Part shown: positions 63,919 through 64,000 of the stretch, in pieces
Position numbering within the stretch: the stretch's first letter is position 1
Layout of the letters: each line of letters starts with the position of its first letter
NCBI RefSeq assembly: GCF_001874645.1
Contig: NZ_CP017886.1
Location: 1,488,001-1,552,000 of the forward strand
Origin: Pseudomonas frederiksbergensis
Lineage (GTDB): Bacteria > Pseudomonadota > Gammaproteobacteria > Pseudomonadales > Pseudomonadaceae
DNA: 64,000 bases
Reading direction: 5' to 3'
Translations under genes and position numbers: made by a program
Notes under the pieces: model-generated
The model's database searches: none
Told to the model about the DNA's origin: nothing
Seen by the model: only the letters and a program-made list of their open reading frames with translations

Positions 63919-64000
63919 TGACTTCTAAAAATAATCCTGCCCCAGCGGTATCCGAACTGACGCTCACCGCCGCCACGGATAAACCCTCAGCCCCGAAGCC
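63919..64000 (+). CDS. Start of an unknown gene cut by the window edge
   Basis: The open frame from an ATG at 63919 reads MTSKNNPAPAVSELTLTAAT then DKPSAPKP to the edge. It is Pro- and Thr-rich, like the linker start of a surface or secreted protein. No ribosome site is clear. Too little is present for a family call. Confidence 0.35.

Overview
The window comes from the chromosome of a Pseudomonas, most likely of the P. fluorescens group. It has dense, GC-rich genes of Pseudomonas type, an emhRABC/ttgRABC-type efflux operon with its recognisable operator, a complete beta-ketoadipate (pca) cluster, olsBA, rapA, and the inverted REP doublets (GTAGGAGCTGC...GCAGGCTGCGATC) typical of this group. 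I found no rRNA, tRNA, CRISPR array or intact insertion sequence.

Layout. 1-4.2 kb: tail of a DUF1800 gene with its DUF1501 partner, a proline-rich effector-like protein, and two tandem AidA/PixA inclusion-body proteins. 4.2-11.2 kb: stress and accessory genes (DUF4142, PAS-GAF-GGDEF diguanylate cyclase, fosA, a ribbon-helix-helix/ParE toxin-antitoxin pair, iron alcohol dehydrogenase, a SIR2-like DUF4917 protein, YegP). 11.3-15.5 kb: a sigma/anti-sigma/TonB-receptor cell-surface signalling set resembling hxuIRA (haem). 15.5-19 kb: RHH protein, DJ-1/PfpI protein, EamA exporter, methyltransferase. 19-21.4 kb: a prophage or tailocin remnant (Ogr/Delta zinc finger, CI-like repressor, holins of which one is frameshifted, orphan LuxR-type regulator). 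21.5-31.3 kb: envelope and lipid genes (TPM protein, bglX, clsB, yceI, beta-lactamase-fold hydrolase, olsBA, acpH). 31.4-35 kb: ArsR regulator, MFS pump, xenB, EamA exporter. 35.1-41.9 kb: emhR and emhABC. 42-45.2 kb: an orphan HExxH peptide-modification-type protein preceded by two tiny ORFs with good ribosome sites, then an OprD porin. 45.3-56.2 kb: polysaccharide deacetylase and the pca cluster (pcaIJF-HG-TBDC, pcaR), in which pcaK is a decayed relic. 56.8-64 kb: Pit phosphate transporter, a large repeated intergenic element, a tiny ccoM-like gene with a perfect Anr box, and rapA.

How genes work together. PcaHG opens protocatechuate, PcaB, PcaC and PcaD convert the product to beta-ketoadipate, PcaIJ and PcaF take it to succinyl-CoA and acetyl-CoA, and PcaR with beta-ketoadipate controls the set. 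The hxu-like genes pass a haem signal from the outer-membrane receptor through the anti-sigma factor to the sigma factor. OlsB and OlsA make ornithine lipids. EmhABC is a tripartite efflux pump controlled by EmhR.

The least explained material is the HExxH gene with its two micro-ORFs (42.0-43.4 kb), the solitary SIR2-like protein (9.8 kb), and the effector-like protein at 1.6 kb.
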